This document shows, in pieces, positions 33,351 to 41,474 of a DNA stretch of 64,000 nucleotides. This DNA is from Mycobacterium malmoense (lineage in GTDB: Bacteria; Actinomycetota; Actinomycetes; Mycobacteriales; Mycobacteriaceae). The notes under the pieces were generated by a model. The model ran no database searches, was not told where the DNA came from, and worked only from the letters and a program-made list of their open reading frames with translations. The position numbers and the translations under genes were made by a program. How positions within the stretch are numbered: position 1 is the first letter of the stretch; each line of letters starts with the position of its first letter. The stretch spans positions 1,984,001 through 2,048,000 of the forward strand of contig NZ_CP080999.1 of the NCBI RefSeq assembly GCF_019645855.1. The letters are read 5' to 3'.

Positions 33351-34337
33351 TTAGGCGGGTTTGGCTGCCTCGATGAATCGCGCCAGTTCGCCGGGGATGT
33401 CGGGTCCGGTGGGTTGGTAGATCACCTCGGTGATGCCGTCGGCGGCGAACGCCCGCAGGCGCTCGTGCAGTTCGGCCGCGGTGCCCGTCAGCGTGGTGGT
33501 CGGGATTGCTTTCCAGCCGCCGGCCTCCCACGCCGCTCGGTCGATGTCGTTGAGAGCGACGAGATGACGGTCGTGAATCGCGAAATGCCGTTCTTCCGGG
33601 TCGATTTGGTTGACGGCGTCCAGCCAGACCCGCCCGGCCGGCAGCGCTGTGACGTCGCCCCCGAATTCATATGCGGCGTGGTAGGCCAGGGCGTTGCCGG
33701 GTCCCGCCGCGGCCTGGACTCTGGGCGAATCGAGCCGCTCGCCGGCGGCGAGCACGGTGCCGTGTACGCCCAGCGCGGCCCAGCTGAACTGGTTGGCGAA
33801 ACCCGTCTCGCCGTTCACGGTGAACAACCCGTCCGCCAAATCCAGTGCGGCGGCAAGGCCTTTGGGGCCCAGCGCCGAGATCAGCACCGGCACGTCGATC
33901 GGCCGGCGCGGGGCGTGGCCGTCCGGGTGTAGCATCCGCATGCGCTGTCCGCGCCACTCGACGGTCTCGCCGTTCAGCAGCCTTCGGAAGCCGCGGACGT
34001 AGTCCGCGAGGTGTTCCCAGCTGACCGGCTTGGCGCCCATCGCGCGGGCGCCGGCGAAGCCGGTGCCGAAGGCGACGGCGACCCGGCCCGGCGCCATCGC
34101 GGACAGGGTCGCCGCGCCGGAGGCGTTCACCATCGGGTGACGCAACGAAGGGACCAGCACGCCCGGGCCGAGTCCGATCCGCTCGGTGCGTTGCGCGGCC
34201 AAAGCCAGCATCATCCAGACGTCCGGACCCTGTTGCGGCGTGTCGTGCAGCCATGCCCGGTCATAGCCGAGTTCCTCGGCGATCGCGATGTGCCTGGGCG
34301 ACTCCAGCGAGGTGGCGAATTGAGCCGAAACCTGCAT
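33351..34337 (-). CDS. LLM-class F420-dependent oxidoreductase
   Basis: A 328-residue luciferase-like monooxygenase-family TIM barrel, which in mycobacteria normally uses coenzyme F420. Segments AEELGYDRAWLHDT, LGPGVLVPSLRHPMV and VPVLISALGPKGLAAALDLADGLF (split as VPVLISALGPKGL and ALDLADGLF) are typical. AGGAG lies 7 bp before the ATG. A TetR-type operator lies about 35 bp upstream, which ties it to the SDR and TetR genes as a small regulon. The substrate is unknown. Confidence 0.85.
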   Translation of the reverse strand: MQVSAQFATSLESPRHIAIAEELGYDRAWLHDTPQQGPDVWMMLALAAQRTERIGLGPGVLVPSLRHPMVNASGAATLSAMAPGRVAVAFGTGFAGARAMGAKPVSWEHLADYVRGFRRLLNGETVEWRGQRMRMLHPDGHAPRRPIDVPVLISALGPKGLAAALDLADGLFTVNGETGFANQFSWAALGVHGTVLAAGERLDSPRVQAAAGPGNALAYHAAYEFGGDVTALPAGRVWLDAVNQIDPEERHFAIHDRHLVALNDIDRAAWEAGGWKAIPTTTLTGTAAELHERLRAFAADGITEVIYQPTGPDIPGELARFIEAAKPA

Positions 34338-34370
34338 CGTGACGCTCCTTATCCGTGTCGGGTCCGCCTT

Positions 34371-34390
34371 AGTGGACAGATCCGTCTAAT
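34371..34390. promoter_or_regulatory. TetR-type operator O1 (LLM promoter)
   Basis: AGTGGACAGATCCGTCTAAT; the arms around a 2-bp centre match at 6 of 9 positions, the weakest of the four related sites. It lies directly upstream of the LLM oxidoreductase. Confidence 0.6.
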
Positions 34391-34466
34391 GCGTGAAGTC
34401 GCGATTCCATTCCCCGTTCGGTCACCATCCCGTGTGAGCGAGCCCACGCCACGCCGCCTTGTATTG

Positions 34467-34486
34467 ATTAGACAGGTCTGTCTAAT
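34467..34486. promoter_or_regulatory. TetR-type operator O2 (SDR promoter)
   Basis: ATTAGACAGGTCTGTCTAAT is a perfect inverted repeat of 9 bp arms with a GT centre. It is followed by an AT-rich stretch (ATATAA), so it probably overlaps a promoter. Confidence 0.8.
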
Positions 34487-34495
34487 ATAACGAGG

Positions 34496-34515
34496 ACTAG
34501 ACAGAACGGTCTAAT
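34496..34515. promoter_or_regulatory. TetR-type operator O3 (SDR promoter)
   Basis: ACTAGACAGAACGGTCTAAT; arms match at 7 of 9. Its centre is 29 bp from that of O2, and it lies 28 bp before the SDR start. Confidence 0.7.
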
Positions 34516-34542
34516 CGCAAGCACCTAGCGCAAGGAGCCATC

Positions 34543-35283
34543 ATGGTCGAGCAGCCCACCTCCCGCAGCCGGCAGCCTGCGGCCCTGGTGACCGGAGCGA
34601 CGTCCGGCATCGGCCAGGCGGTGGCATTCGCGCTCACCGATCGGGGTTATGAGGTGATCGTGCACGGTCGCGACGCCGTGCGTGGCGCCGAGACCGTCAA
34701 GGTTATCGAGGACCGCGGCGGCCGCGCCCGGTTCATCGCCGCCGATCTGGCCGAGCCCGCCGGCGTCGCCGCCCTGGTCGCCGGGGCGGGCCCCATCGAC
34801 GTGCTGGTCAACAACGCCGGCTTCTCCTGGTTCGGTCCAACCGACCGGCTGGACGACGCCACCTTCGACGAGCTGTTCGCCGCCAACGTCCGCGGCGCCT
34901 ACCGGCTGGTCGCCGCGCTGGCACCCGGGATGGCCGAGCGAGGCCACGGCAGCATCGTCAGCGTCGACAGCATGGCCGGCCACATCGGGCTGTCCGGCGC
35001 CGCCGCCTACGGCGCGACGAAAGCGGCCCTGACGGCGATGAGCCGGGCGTGGGCCGCCGAGTACAGCCCCGCCGGCGTCCGGGTTAACACCGTCGCGCCC
35101 GGCCCCGCCTACACCGGAGGCGCCTCAGAGGACCTGATCACCGAACTCGGCGCCACCACGCTGCTCGGCCGGGCCGCGCAGCCGGAGGAAATCGCGGAGG
35201 TGATTGCCTTCCTGGTGTCCGACAAGGCCAGCTACATCACCGGCGCCGTGATCCCCGTCGACGGCGGACGCACCGCTATCTAG
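34543..35283 (+). CDS. Short-chain dehydrogenase/reductase
   Basis: A 246-residue classical SDR with the cofactor motif TGATSGIG (T-G-x3-G-x-G), NNAG at the end of strand 4, and Ser/Tyr/Lys of the active site in VSVDSMAG and YGATK. The C-terminus VIPVDGGRTAI is typical of reductases that set NAD(P)H-dependent keto/alcohol conversion. It has an AAGGAG site. Two operators of the adjacent TetR regulator lie in its promoter. It may act on the same xenobiotic or metabolite as the LLM oxidoreductase. Confidence 0.9.
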   Translation: MVEQPTSRSRQPAALVTGATSGIGQAVAFALTDRGYEVIVHGRDAVRGAETVKVIEDRGGRARFIAADLAEPAGVAALVAGAGPIDVLVNNAGFSWFGPTDRLDDATFDELFAANVRGAYRLVAALAPGMAERGHGSIVSVDSMAGHIGLSGAAAYGATKAALTAMSRAWAAEYSPAGVRVNTVAPGPAYTGGASEDLITELGATTLLGRAAQPEEIAEVIAFLVSDKASYITGAVIPVDGGRTAI

Positions 35284-35360
35284 GTCCCTGTACGCGAATA
35301 CCGCGCGCGGGCCGGGGCACGGGAGATCCCCTGATCGTCCTCGAACCCGCCGCGGACTAG

Positions 35361-35380
35361 TCTAGACAGACCTGTCTGTA
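35361..35380. promoter_or_regulatory. TetR-type operator O4 (TetR promoter)
   Basis: TCTAGACAGACCTGTCTGTA; arms match at 7 of 9. It lies 22 bp before the TetR start codon, the usual place for autorepression. Confidence 0.75.
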
Positions 35381-35401
35381 GCAGTGAGGAGCCAGGGAGC
35401 C

Positions 35402-36001
35402 GTGCCGGATAGCGCACCGACGATCGACACCAAAAGCCGCGGTATCCGAGGATCCGCCCGGGAGCGACTGCTGGCGGCGGCCAGCGAGCTGTTTTACGCC
35501 GAAGGCATCCAGACGGTCGGCATCGACCGGGTCGTCGAGCACGCCGGGGTCGCCAAGGCGTCGTTGTACAACACCTTCGGCAGCAAGGAGAACCTGGTGC
35601 GGGCCTACCTCGAGGCCCGCCACGAGGCGACGCTGGCCAGACTGCGGCGCGCAGTCGAACGCCACAGCGATCCGCGTCAGCGACTATTGGCGGTCTTCGA
35701 CGCGCAAGCCGAATTCTTCGCCGAACCGGCCTTCCGCGGCTGCGCCTTCGTCACGGCCAGCGCCGAAGCGCCCGACGGCGGCGCGATCCAACACGCGGCC
35801 GACGAGTATCGCGCCGAAATCCGTGGCCTGCTCGCCGAACTCGCCCGCCAAGCCGGTGCGGCCGACCCGGCCGCGCTGGGCCGCCAGCTCCAGCTGCTCT
35901 ACGACGGGGCCGGGCTGGTCGCCCGGATGGACCGGGATCCGCATGCCGCCGCGACGGCCAAAGCGGCGGCCGAAGCGCTTCTCGACGCCGCCACACGCTG
36001 A
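35402..36001 (+). CDS. TetR-family regulator, probable local repressor
   Basis: A 199-residue protein. The N-terminal HTH is ERLLAAASELFYAEGIQTVG followed by VVEHAGVAKASLYNTFGSKE, a standard TetR DNA-binding domain; the C-terminal ligand domain is helical and unrecognised. The GTG at 35402 is used with GAGGAG upstream; a GTG at 35384 would add 6 residues. The same ~20-bp palindrome stands in front of this gene, the SDR gene (twice) and the LLM gene, so it very likely represses all three. Confidence 0.88.
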   Translation: MPDSAPTIDTKSRGIRGSARERLLAAASELFYAEGIQTVGIDRVVEHAGVAKASLYNTFGSKENLVRAYLEARHEATLARLRRAVERHSDPRQRLLAVFDAQAEFFAEPAFRGCAFVTASAEAPDGGAIQHAADEYRAEIRGLLAELARQAGAADPAALGRQLQLLYDGAGLVARMDRDPHAAATAKAAAEALLDAATR

Positions 36002-36098
36002 GCCCGCTGCACGGCGGTCGGCGAGATATCGGCTGGTCGTCGACCACTACACTGGACTGGCAGCAGGGGGGCAAAGGGACATCAAGATAGAGGTAGCG

Positions 36099-37007
36099 GT
36101 GGATAGCGCGGCGCAGAACGGCACCGGGCAAACCGGAACGGCGCGGGTCAAGCGCGGCATGGCCGAGATGCTCAAGGGCGGCGTCATCATGGACGTCGTC
36201 ACCCCGGAGCAGGCCCGGATCGCCGAGGGCGCCGGCGCCGTCGCGGTGATGGCGCTGGAACGGGTGCCGGCCGACATCCGCGCCCAGGGCGGGGTGTCGC
36301 GGATGAGCGACCCCGACATGATCGAGGGCATCATCTCCGCCGTGACCATCCCGGTGATGGCCAAGGCGCGCATCGGGCATTTCGTCGAGGCCCAGATCCT
36401 GCAGAGCCTCGGCGTGGACTACATCGACGAGTCCGAGGTGCTGACCCCCGCCGACTACACCCACCACATCGACAAGTGGAAATTCACCGTGCCGTTCGTG
36501 TGCGGGGCGACCAACCTCGGCGAGGCGCTGCGGCGCATCAGCGAGGGCGCCGCCATGATCCGCTCCAAGGGCGAGGCCGGCACCGGTGACGTCTCCAACG
36601 CCACCACGCACATGCGGGCCATCGGCGGCGAAATCCGCCGGCTGACGTCGCTGTCCGAGGACGAATTGTACGTGGCCGCAAAGGAATTGCAGGCGCCCTA
36701 CGAGCTCGTCACCGAAGTGGCCCGGGTCGGCAAGCTGCCGGTCACGCTGTTCACCGCCGGTGGCATCGCCACCCCCGCCGACGCGGCGATGATGATGCAG
36801 CTCGGTGCCGAGGGGGTGTTCGTCGGCTCGGGCATCTTCAAGTCCGGGGCGCCCGAGCACCGCGCCGCCGCGATCGTCAAGGCCACCACGTTCTACGACG
36901 ACCCCGACGTGCTGGCCAAGGTGTCGCGCGGGCTGGGCGAGCCGATGGTGGGCATCAACGTGGAGCAGATCGCGCAGCCGCATCGCCTGGCTCAGCGGGG
37001 CTGGTAA
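36099..37007 (+). CDS. pdxS: Pyridoxal 5'-phosphate synthase, PdxS subunit
   Basis: A 302-residue TIM-barrel lyase, almost identical to Rv2606c from GTARVKRGMAEMLKGGVIMD onward. It builds PLP from ribose 5-phosphate, glyceraldehyde 3-phosphate and ammonia that PdxT supplies. Catalytic-site segments VIMDVVTPEQARIAE, VMAKARIGHF and FTAGGIATPADAAMM are present. The GTG at 36099 has AGAGG upstream. pdxT follows two genes on, after tesB2. Confidence 0.96.
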   Translation: MDSAAQNGTGQTGTARVKRGMAEMLKGGVIMDVVTPEQARIAEGAGAVAVMALERVPADIRAQGGVSRMSDPDMIEGIISAVTIPVMAKARIGHFVEAQILQSLGVDYIDESEVLTPADYTHHIDKWKFTVPFVCGATNLGEALRRISEGAAMIRSKGEAGTGDVSNATTHMRAIGGEIRRLTSLSEDELYVAAKELQAPYELVTEVARVGKLPVTLFTAGGIATPADAAMMMQLGAEGVFVGSGIFKSGAPEHRAAAIVKATTFYDDPDVLAKVSRGLGEPMVGINVEQIAQPHRLAQRGW

Positions 37008-37016
37008 TAATCGGTC

Positions 37017-37862
37017 GTGGCGATCGAGCAAATCCTCGATCTCGAGCAACTCGAGGTCAACATCTATCGCGGAAGCGTGTTCAGCCCGGAATCGGGTTTC
37101 CTGCAGCGAACGTTCGGTGGCCATGTCGCCGGCCAGTCGCTGGTGTCGGCGGTGCGCACAGTCGACCCCCGCTACCTGGTGCACTCGCTGCACGGCTATT
37201 TCCTGCGGCCCGGAGATGCCCAGGCGCCCACCGTTTTTCTCGTCGAACGCCTCCGCGACGGCGGCTCGTTTTGCACCAGGCGGGTCAACGCCATCCAGCA
37301 CGGCGAAACCATCTTCTCCATGTCGGCGTCGTTCCAGACCGACCAGGAAGGCGTCAACCACCAGGACGCCATGCCGGCCGCGCCGCCGCCGGATGACATG
37401 CCGGGGCTGAACTCGATGAAGGTGTTCGAGGACGCCGGGTTCCGTCAGTTCGAGGAATGGGACGTCCGCATCGTGCCGCGGGAACGCCTGCACCTTGTGC
37501 CCGGCAAGGCCGCCCAGCAGCAGGTGTGGTTTCGGCACCGCGATCCACTGCCCGACGATCCGGTGCTGCACATCTGCGCGCTGGCCTACATGAGCGACCT
37601 CACGCTGTTGGGCTCGGCACAGGTCACCCACCTCGATGAGCGCGAGCACCTACAGGTGGCGTCGCTGGACCACGCGATGTGGTTCATGCGGGTGTTCCGG
37701 GCCGACGAGTGGCTGCTCTACGACCAGTCCTCCCCGTCGGCTTGCGGCGGCCGCGCGCTGTGTCAGGGCAAGATTTTCAACCGGTACGGCGAGATGGTCG
37801 CCGCGGTCATGCAGGAGGGCCTCACCCGCTTCGCGCGCGGGCATCAGCCCGCACGCCGGTGA
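37017..37862 (+). CDS. tesB2: Acyl-CoA thioesterase II (TesB2)
   Basis: A 281-residue double-hotdog thioesterase with FGGHVAGQSLVSAVRTV, HSLHGYFLRPGD and, near the end, SLDHAMWFMRVFRADEWLLYD, which are the family marks around the Asp/Thr/Gln active site. It hydrolyses medium- or long-chain acyl-CoA. GTG start 9 bp after the pdxS stop; its own stop overlaps the pdxT start (GTGA). Same position as Rv2605c. Confidence 0.94.
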   Translation: MAIEQILDLEQLEVNIYRGSVFSPESGFLQRTFGGHVAGQSLVSAVRTVDPRYLVHSLHGYFLRPGDAQAPTVFLVERLRDGGSFCTRRVNAIQHGETIFSMSASFQTDQEGVNHQDAMPAAPPPDDMPGLNSMKVFEDAGFRQFEEWDVRIVPRERLHLVPGKAAQQQVWFRHRDPLPDDPVLHICALAYMSDLTLLGSAQVTHLDEREHLQVASLDHAMWFMRVFRADEWLLYDQSSPSACGGRALCQGKIFNRYGEMVAAVMQEGLTRFARGHQPARR

Positions 37863-38455
37863 GCGCGCCAAAGATCGGGGTCTTGGCGCTGCAGGGCGAC
37901 ACCCGTGAGCACCTGGCGGCGCTGCGCGAGGCCGGGGCCGAGTCGATGCCGGTGCGTCGCCGCAGCGAGATCGAGGCGGTGGACGGGCTCGTCATTCCCG
38001 GCGGGGAATCCACCACCATGAGCCACCTGTTGGCCGACCTCGATCTGCTCGAGCCGTTGCGGGGGCGGCTGGCCGACGGGCTTCCGGCCTACGGCGCTTG
38101 TGCCGGCATGATCCTGTTGGCCAGCGAGATCCTCGACGCGGGCGCGCGGGGGCGCCAGGCGCTGCCGCTGCACGCGATCGATATGACGGTGCGGCGCAAC
38201 GCATTTGGACGACAGGTCGACTCGTTCGAGGGCGACGTCACGTTCGCGGGTCTCGACGATCCGGTGCGTGCGGTGTTCATCCGCGCGCCCTGGGTGGATC
38301 GGGCCGGTGACGGCGTGCGGGTGCTGGCCCGCGCGGCGGGCCACATCGTGGCGGTGCGGCAAGGCCCGATGCTGGCGACGGCGTTTCACCCGGAGATGAC
38401 CGGAGACCGTCGCATCCACCGGATGTTCGTCGACATCGTCAACGGCGTCGCCTGA
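37859..38455 (+). CDS. pdxT: Pyridoxal 5'-phosphate synthase, PdxT glutaminase subunit
   Basis: A 198-residue class I glutamine amidotransferase starting SAPKIGVLALQGDTREHL, with the GGEST oxyanion-type motif, the nucleophile Cys in YGACAGMI and the His/Glu pair in FHPEM. It releases ammonia from glutamine for PdxS. The GTG overlaps the tesB2 stop. Confidence 0.95.
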   Translation: MSAPKIGVLALQGDTREHLAALREAGAESMPVRRRSEIEAVDGLVIPGGESTTMSHLLADLDLLEPLRGRLADGLPAYGACAGMILLASEILDAGARGRQALPLHAIDMTVRRNAFGRQVDSFEGDVTFAGLDDPVRAVFIRAPWVDRAGDGVRVLARAAGHIVAVRQGPMLATAFHPEMTGDRRIHRMFVDIVNGVA

Positions 38456-38463
38456 TCCACGCC

Positions 38464-38547
38464 GCGTCGCCTGATCCACGCCGCGCCGCCGAACGTCACG
38501 CCAGCGTGGCTGACGGCGGCGACCGCCACGCTGGCGTGACGTTCGGC
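38464..38547. repeat. Direct repeat plus 23-bp perfect inverted repeat after pdxT
   Basis: GCGTCGCCTGATCCACGCC occurs twice in tandem around the pdxT stop (from about 38445), then a perfect 23-bp inverted repeat: left arm 38488-38510 (begins GCCGAACGTCACGCC), loop of 14 bp, right arm 38525-38547. The stem would be very stable, with no T-tract after it. It could be a rho-independent-like terminator for pdxT or a copy of a dispersed palindromic element. Confidence 0.8.
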
Positions 38548-38622
38548 GAGTGCCTGCGCCCACGTAGACTCGTGGGCGACTTTCACGCGACAGAAGAGGT
38601 GCAAAAGAGGGATGTCACACCG

Positions 38623-39375
38623 ATGAGCGGCCATTCCAAGTGGGCCACCACCAAGCACAAGAAGGCCGTCGTCGACGCCCGCCGCGGCAAGATGTTCGCC
38701 CGGCTGGTCAAGAACATCGAGGTCGCGGCCCGTGTCGGCGGCGGCGACCCGGCGGGCAACCCCACGCTCTACGACGCCATCCAGAAGGCCAAGAAGAGCT
38801 CGGTGCCCAACGACAACATCGAGAAGGCCCGCAAGCGCGGCGCCGGCGAGGAAGCCGGCGGCGCCGACTGGCAAACCATCACCTACGAGGGCTACGCCCC
38901 CAACGGCGTGGCGGTGCTGGTCGAGTGCCTGACCGACAACCGCAACCGCGCCGCCAGCGAGGTGCGGGTGGCGATGACGCGCAACGGCGGCACCATGGCC
39001 GACCCCGGGTCGGTCGCCTACCTGTTCTCCCGCAAGGGCGTGGTCACGCTGGAAAAGAACGGCCTGACCGAGGACGACGTGCTGACCGCGGTACTCGACG
39101 CCGGCGCCGAGGACGTCAACGACCTGGGCGACAGCTTCGAGGTCATCACCGAGCCGGGCGACCTGGTCGCGGTGCGGACCGCCCTGCAGGACGCCGGCAT
39201 CGACTACGACTCCGCCGAGGCGGGGTTCCAGCCGTCGGTGACCGTTCCCCTCGACGCCGACGGCGCCCAGAAGGTCATGAGACTGGTCGACGCCCTGGAA
39301 GACAGCGACGACGTGCAGGACGTGTACACCAACGCCGACATCCCCGACGAGATCCTGGCCCAAATCGAGGAGTGA
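38623..39375 (+). CDS. YebC/TACO1-family protein (Rv2603c)
   Basis: A 250-residue protein starting MSGHSKWATTKHKKAVVDAR, the signature of the YebC/PmpR/TACO1 family, with three domains and the acidic segment VDALEDSDDVQDVY near the end. It is listed as a transcription regulator; more recent work on the family points to relief of ribosome stalling. In many bacteria it stands next to ruvC, as here apart from one gene. Confidence 0.95.
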   Translation: MSGHSKWATTKHKKAVVDARRGKMFARLVKNIEVAARVGGGDPAGNPTLYDAIQKAKKSSVPNDNIEKARKRGAGEEAGGADWQTITYEGYAPNGVAVLVECLTDNRNRAASEVRVAMTRNGGTMADPGSVAYLFSRKGVVTLEKNGLTEDDVLTAVLDAGAEDVNDLGDSFEVITEPGDLVAVRTALQDAGIDYDSAEAGFQPSVTVPLDADGAQKVMRLVDALEDSDDVQDVYTNADIPDEILAQIEE

Positions 39376-39488
39376 TCCGCGTCGATCGCAAGCGCGGCGC
39401 AGGCGCCGGGCGCAGCGCGAGCCCCAGCCGTTCCCCGGACACGTCCGCCGGGGTCACGGCGAGCTGATGGAGCGGCACCGGCCCGGTC

Positions 39489-40106
39489 CTACGGGACAGA
39501 CGGTGGCGGCGCCGGGTAGACGGTGAGCTCGCCGGCCAGCACGGACTTGCCCGTCGATATCTCCCACGGCATGTCCGGGGCCCAGCGCTCGAACGAGAGC
39601 AGCGCCGTCCCGTCGGCATTGGTGCAGTCGAGAAATTCCATCTCGCCGCCCGCCGGCAGGCCGGTCGTGCCCTCGGTGGTGTAGGAGGAGCGGCCGTGTT
39701 CCGACTCGTGAAACGTCACGCCGTCGACCACGTACCGGTCGCCGGGCTGCAACGCAATGTCTTTGCGGGTGACCCACATCGCCAGCTTCAGGCGCCCGTC
39801 GTCCTCTTCGACGCTGAACCAGACCGGCTGGTCGCCGCCCTCCAGCAGGTGCTCCCACCACACGAACGGTCCCTCGCGGAACGTCACCGACCCGCGCACC
39901 ACGTAGTCGACCCCGCCGTAGCTGACGACGGCGCCGGGCCCGAGTTGGCGGGGCCCGAGCTGCGGCACCGCGTTGAACGAAAGCGGATCCTGGCGGCCGC
40001 CGGCCTCGGCCGGTCGACCCTGCCGTGGACGCCGCAAAGCCACCACGAGCACCACAATGGACGCGATGAACAGGACTGCCGCGAGCACGACCAGCAGTGT
40101 TCCCAC
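39489..40106 (-). CDS. DUF4178 membrane-anchored protein (Rv2597-like)
   Basis: A 205-residue protein. One N-terminal helix (LLVVLAAVLFIASIVVLVVAL), then a DUF4178-like beta domain with VSYGGVDYVVRGSVTF, WWEHLLEGG, WFSVEEDDG and FHESEHGRSSY. Length and features agree with Rv2597, which lies just beyond ruvC in M. tuberculosis. GTG 40106 has GGAAG upstream. The function is unknown. It is convergent with yebC and divergent from ruvC. Confidence 0.8.
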   Translation of the reverse strand: MGTLLVVLAAVLFIASIVVLVVALRRPRQGRPAEAGGRQDPLSFNAVPQLGPRQLGPGAVVSYGGVDYVVRGSVTFREGPFVWWEHLLEGGDQPVWFSVEEDDGRLKLAMWVTRKDIALQPGDRYVVDGVTFHESEHGRSSYTTEGTTGLPAGGEMEFLDCTNADGTALLSFERWAPDMPWEISTGKSVLAGELTVYPAPPPSVP

Positions 40107-40277
40107 GCAGACCCTTCCGTTGCCGTGGAGGCCGAGCGAATGTGGGCTTTAAGTTAACAGCTTTTGCCGGGGCGGGAGCCGTAACCGGCGCCCCGAAGAA
40201 CGCTGTGAAAACGCGGTGAAGAAGCGCCCCGCCGCCGCGTGTCCTACCGGCTCTCGTCGGCCCCACCCGCTAGGCTA

Positions 40278-40293
40278 TCGAACAGCTGTTCGT
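40278..40293. promoter_or_regulatory. LexA (SOS) box of ruvC
   Basis: TCGAACAGCTGTTCGT fits the mycobacterial SOS box TCGAAC-N4-GTTCGA with one mismatch at the last base. It lies 15 bp before the ruvC start, so LexA would hold the ruvCAB operon off until DNA damage. Confidence 0.8.
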
Positions 40294-40308
40294 ACGAAGG
40301 AGCGGGTA

Positions 40309-40887
40309 ATGCGGGTGATGGGCGTCGATCCCGGACTGACCCGATGCGGCCTCTCGGTCGTCGAAAGCGGGCGCGGTCGTCGGGTCGTTGCGCTGGACGT
40401 CGACGTGGTGCGTACCCCGTCGGACGTGCCGCTGCCCAAGCGGTTGCTGACCATCGGCGACGCCGTCGAGTACTGGCTGGACACCCATCGCCCGGACGTC
40501 GTGGCCATCGAGCGAGTGTTCTCCCAGCTCAACGTGACGACGGTGATGGGCACCGCGCAGGCCGGCGGCGTCATCGCGCTGGCGGCGGCCAGGCGCGGCA
40601 TCGACGTGCACTTCCACACCCCCAGCGAGGTCAAGGCCGCCGTCACCGGCAGCGGGTCCGCCGGCAAGGCGCAGGTCACCGCGATGGTCACGAAAATCCT
40701 TGCGCTGCAAGCCAAACCGACGCCGGCCGACGCGGCCGACGCGCTGGCCCTGGCGATCTGCCACTGTTGGCGCGCGCCGATGATCGCCCGGATGGCCGAG
40801 GCCAAAGCCAAGGCCGACGCCCTGGCCGCCCGGCAGCGGCACGCCCACCGGGCCGCGTTGGCGGCGAAGCCGAAGGCCGCCCGATGA
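40309..40887 (+). CDS. ruvC: Holliday junction resolvase RuvC
   Basis: A 192-residue endonuclease of the RNase H fold. The acidic catalytic residues are Asp7 (MGVDPGLTRCG), Glu in VAIERVFSQLN, and two Asp in DAADALALAICH. It cuts Holliday junctions symmetrically with RuvAB. The stop overlaps the ruvA ATG. LexA box upstream. Confidence 0.95.
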   Translation: MRVMGVDPGLTRCGLSVVESGRGRRVVALDVDVVRTPSDVPLPKRLLTIGDAVEYWLDTHRPDVVAIERVFSQLNVTTVMGTAQAGGVIALAAARRGIDVHFHTPSEVKAAVTGSGSAGKAQVTAMVTKILALQAKPTPADAADALALAICHCWRAPMIARMAEAKAKADALAARQRHAHRAALAAKPKAAR

Positions 40888-41474
40888 TCGCCTCGGTGCG
40901 CGGCGAGGTGCTCGAGGTGGCGCTCGACCACGTGGTGATCGAGGCGGCCGGCGTCGGCTACCGGGTGAACGCCACGCCGTCGACGCTGGCGACGCTGCGG
41001 GCCGGAACCCAGGCCCGGCTGATCACCGCGATGATCGTGCGCGAGGATTCGATGACGCTGTACGGGTTCGCCGATTCCGACACCCGCGACCTGTTCCTCA
41101 CGCTGCTGTCGGTGTCGGGGGTCGGGCCCCGGCTGGCGATGGCGACGCTGGCGGTGTACGACGCCGCGGCGCTGCGGCAGGCGCTGCACGACGGCGACGT
41201 GGCTGCGCTGACCCGGGTGCCCGGCATCGGCAAGCGCGGCGCCGAACGGATGGTGCTGGAGTTGCGCGACAAGGTGGGCGGCCTGGCGGCCGGGGCCGCG
41301 CCGGCGCTCAACGGCCACGCGGTGCGGGGCCCGGTGGTGGAGGCGCTGGTGGGCCTCGGTTTCGCGGTCAAGCAGGCCGAGGAGGCCACCGACAGGGTGC
41401 TGGCCGGCGAGCACGACGCGACGACGTCCAGCGCCCTGCGTGCCGCCCTGTCGCTGCTCGGGAAATCGACATGA
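40884..41474 (+). CDS. ruvA: Holliday junction DNA-binding protein RuvA
   Basis: A 196-residue protein that begins MIASVRGEVLEVALDHVVIE (OB fold). Two helix-hairpin-helix motifs are visible (LLSVSGVGPRLAM and LTRVPGIGKRGAERM), and the C-terminal domain III that contacts RuvB (EALVGLGFAVKQAEEA). Overlaps ruvC and ruvB by 4 bp each. Confidence 0.95.
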   Translation: MIASVRGEVLEVALDHVVIEAAGVGYRVNATPSTLATLRAGTQARLITAMIVREDSMTLYGFADSDTRDLFLTLLSVSGVGPRLAMATLAVYDAAALRQALHDGDVAALTRVPGIGKRGAERMVLELRDKVGGLAAGAAPALNGHAVRGPVVEALVGLGFAVKQAEEATDRVLAGEHDATTSSALRAALSLLGKST

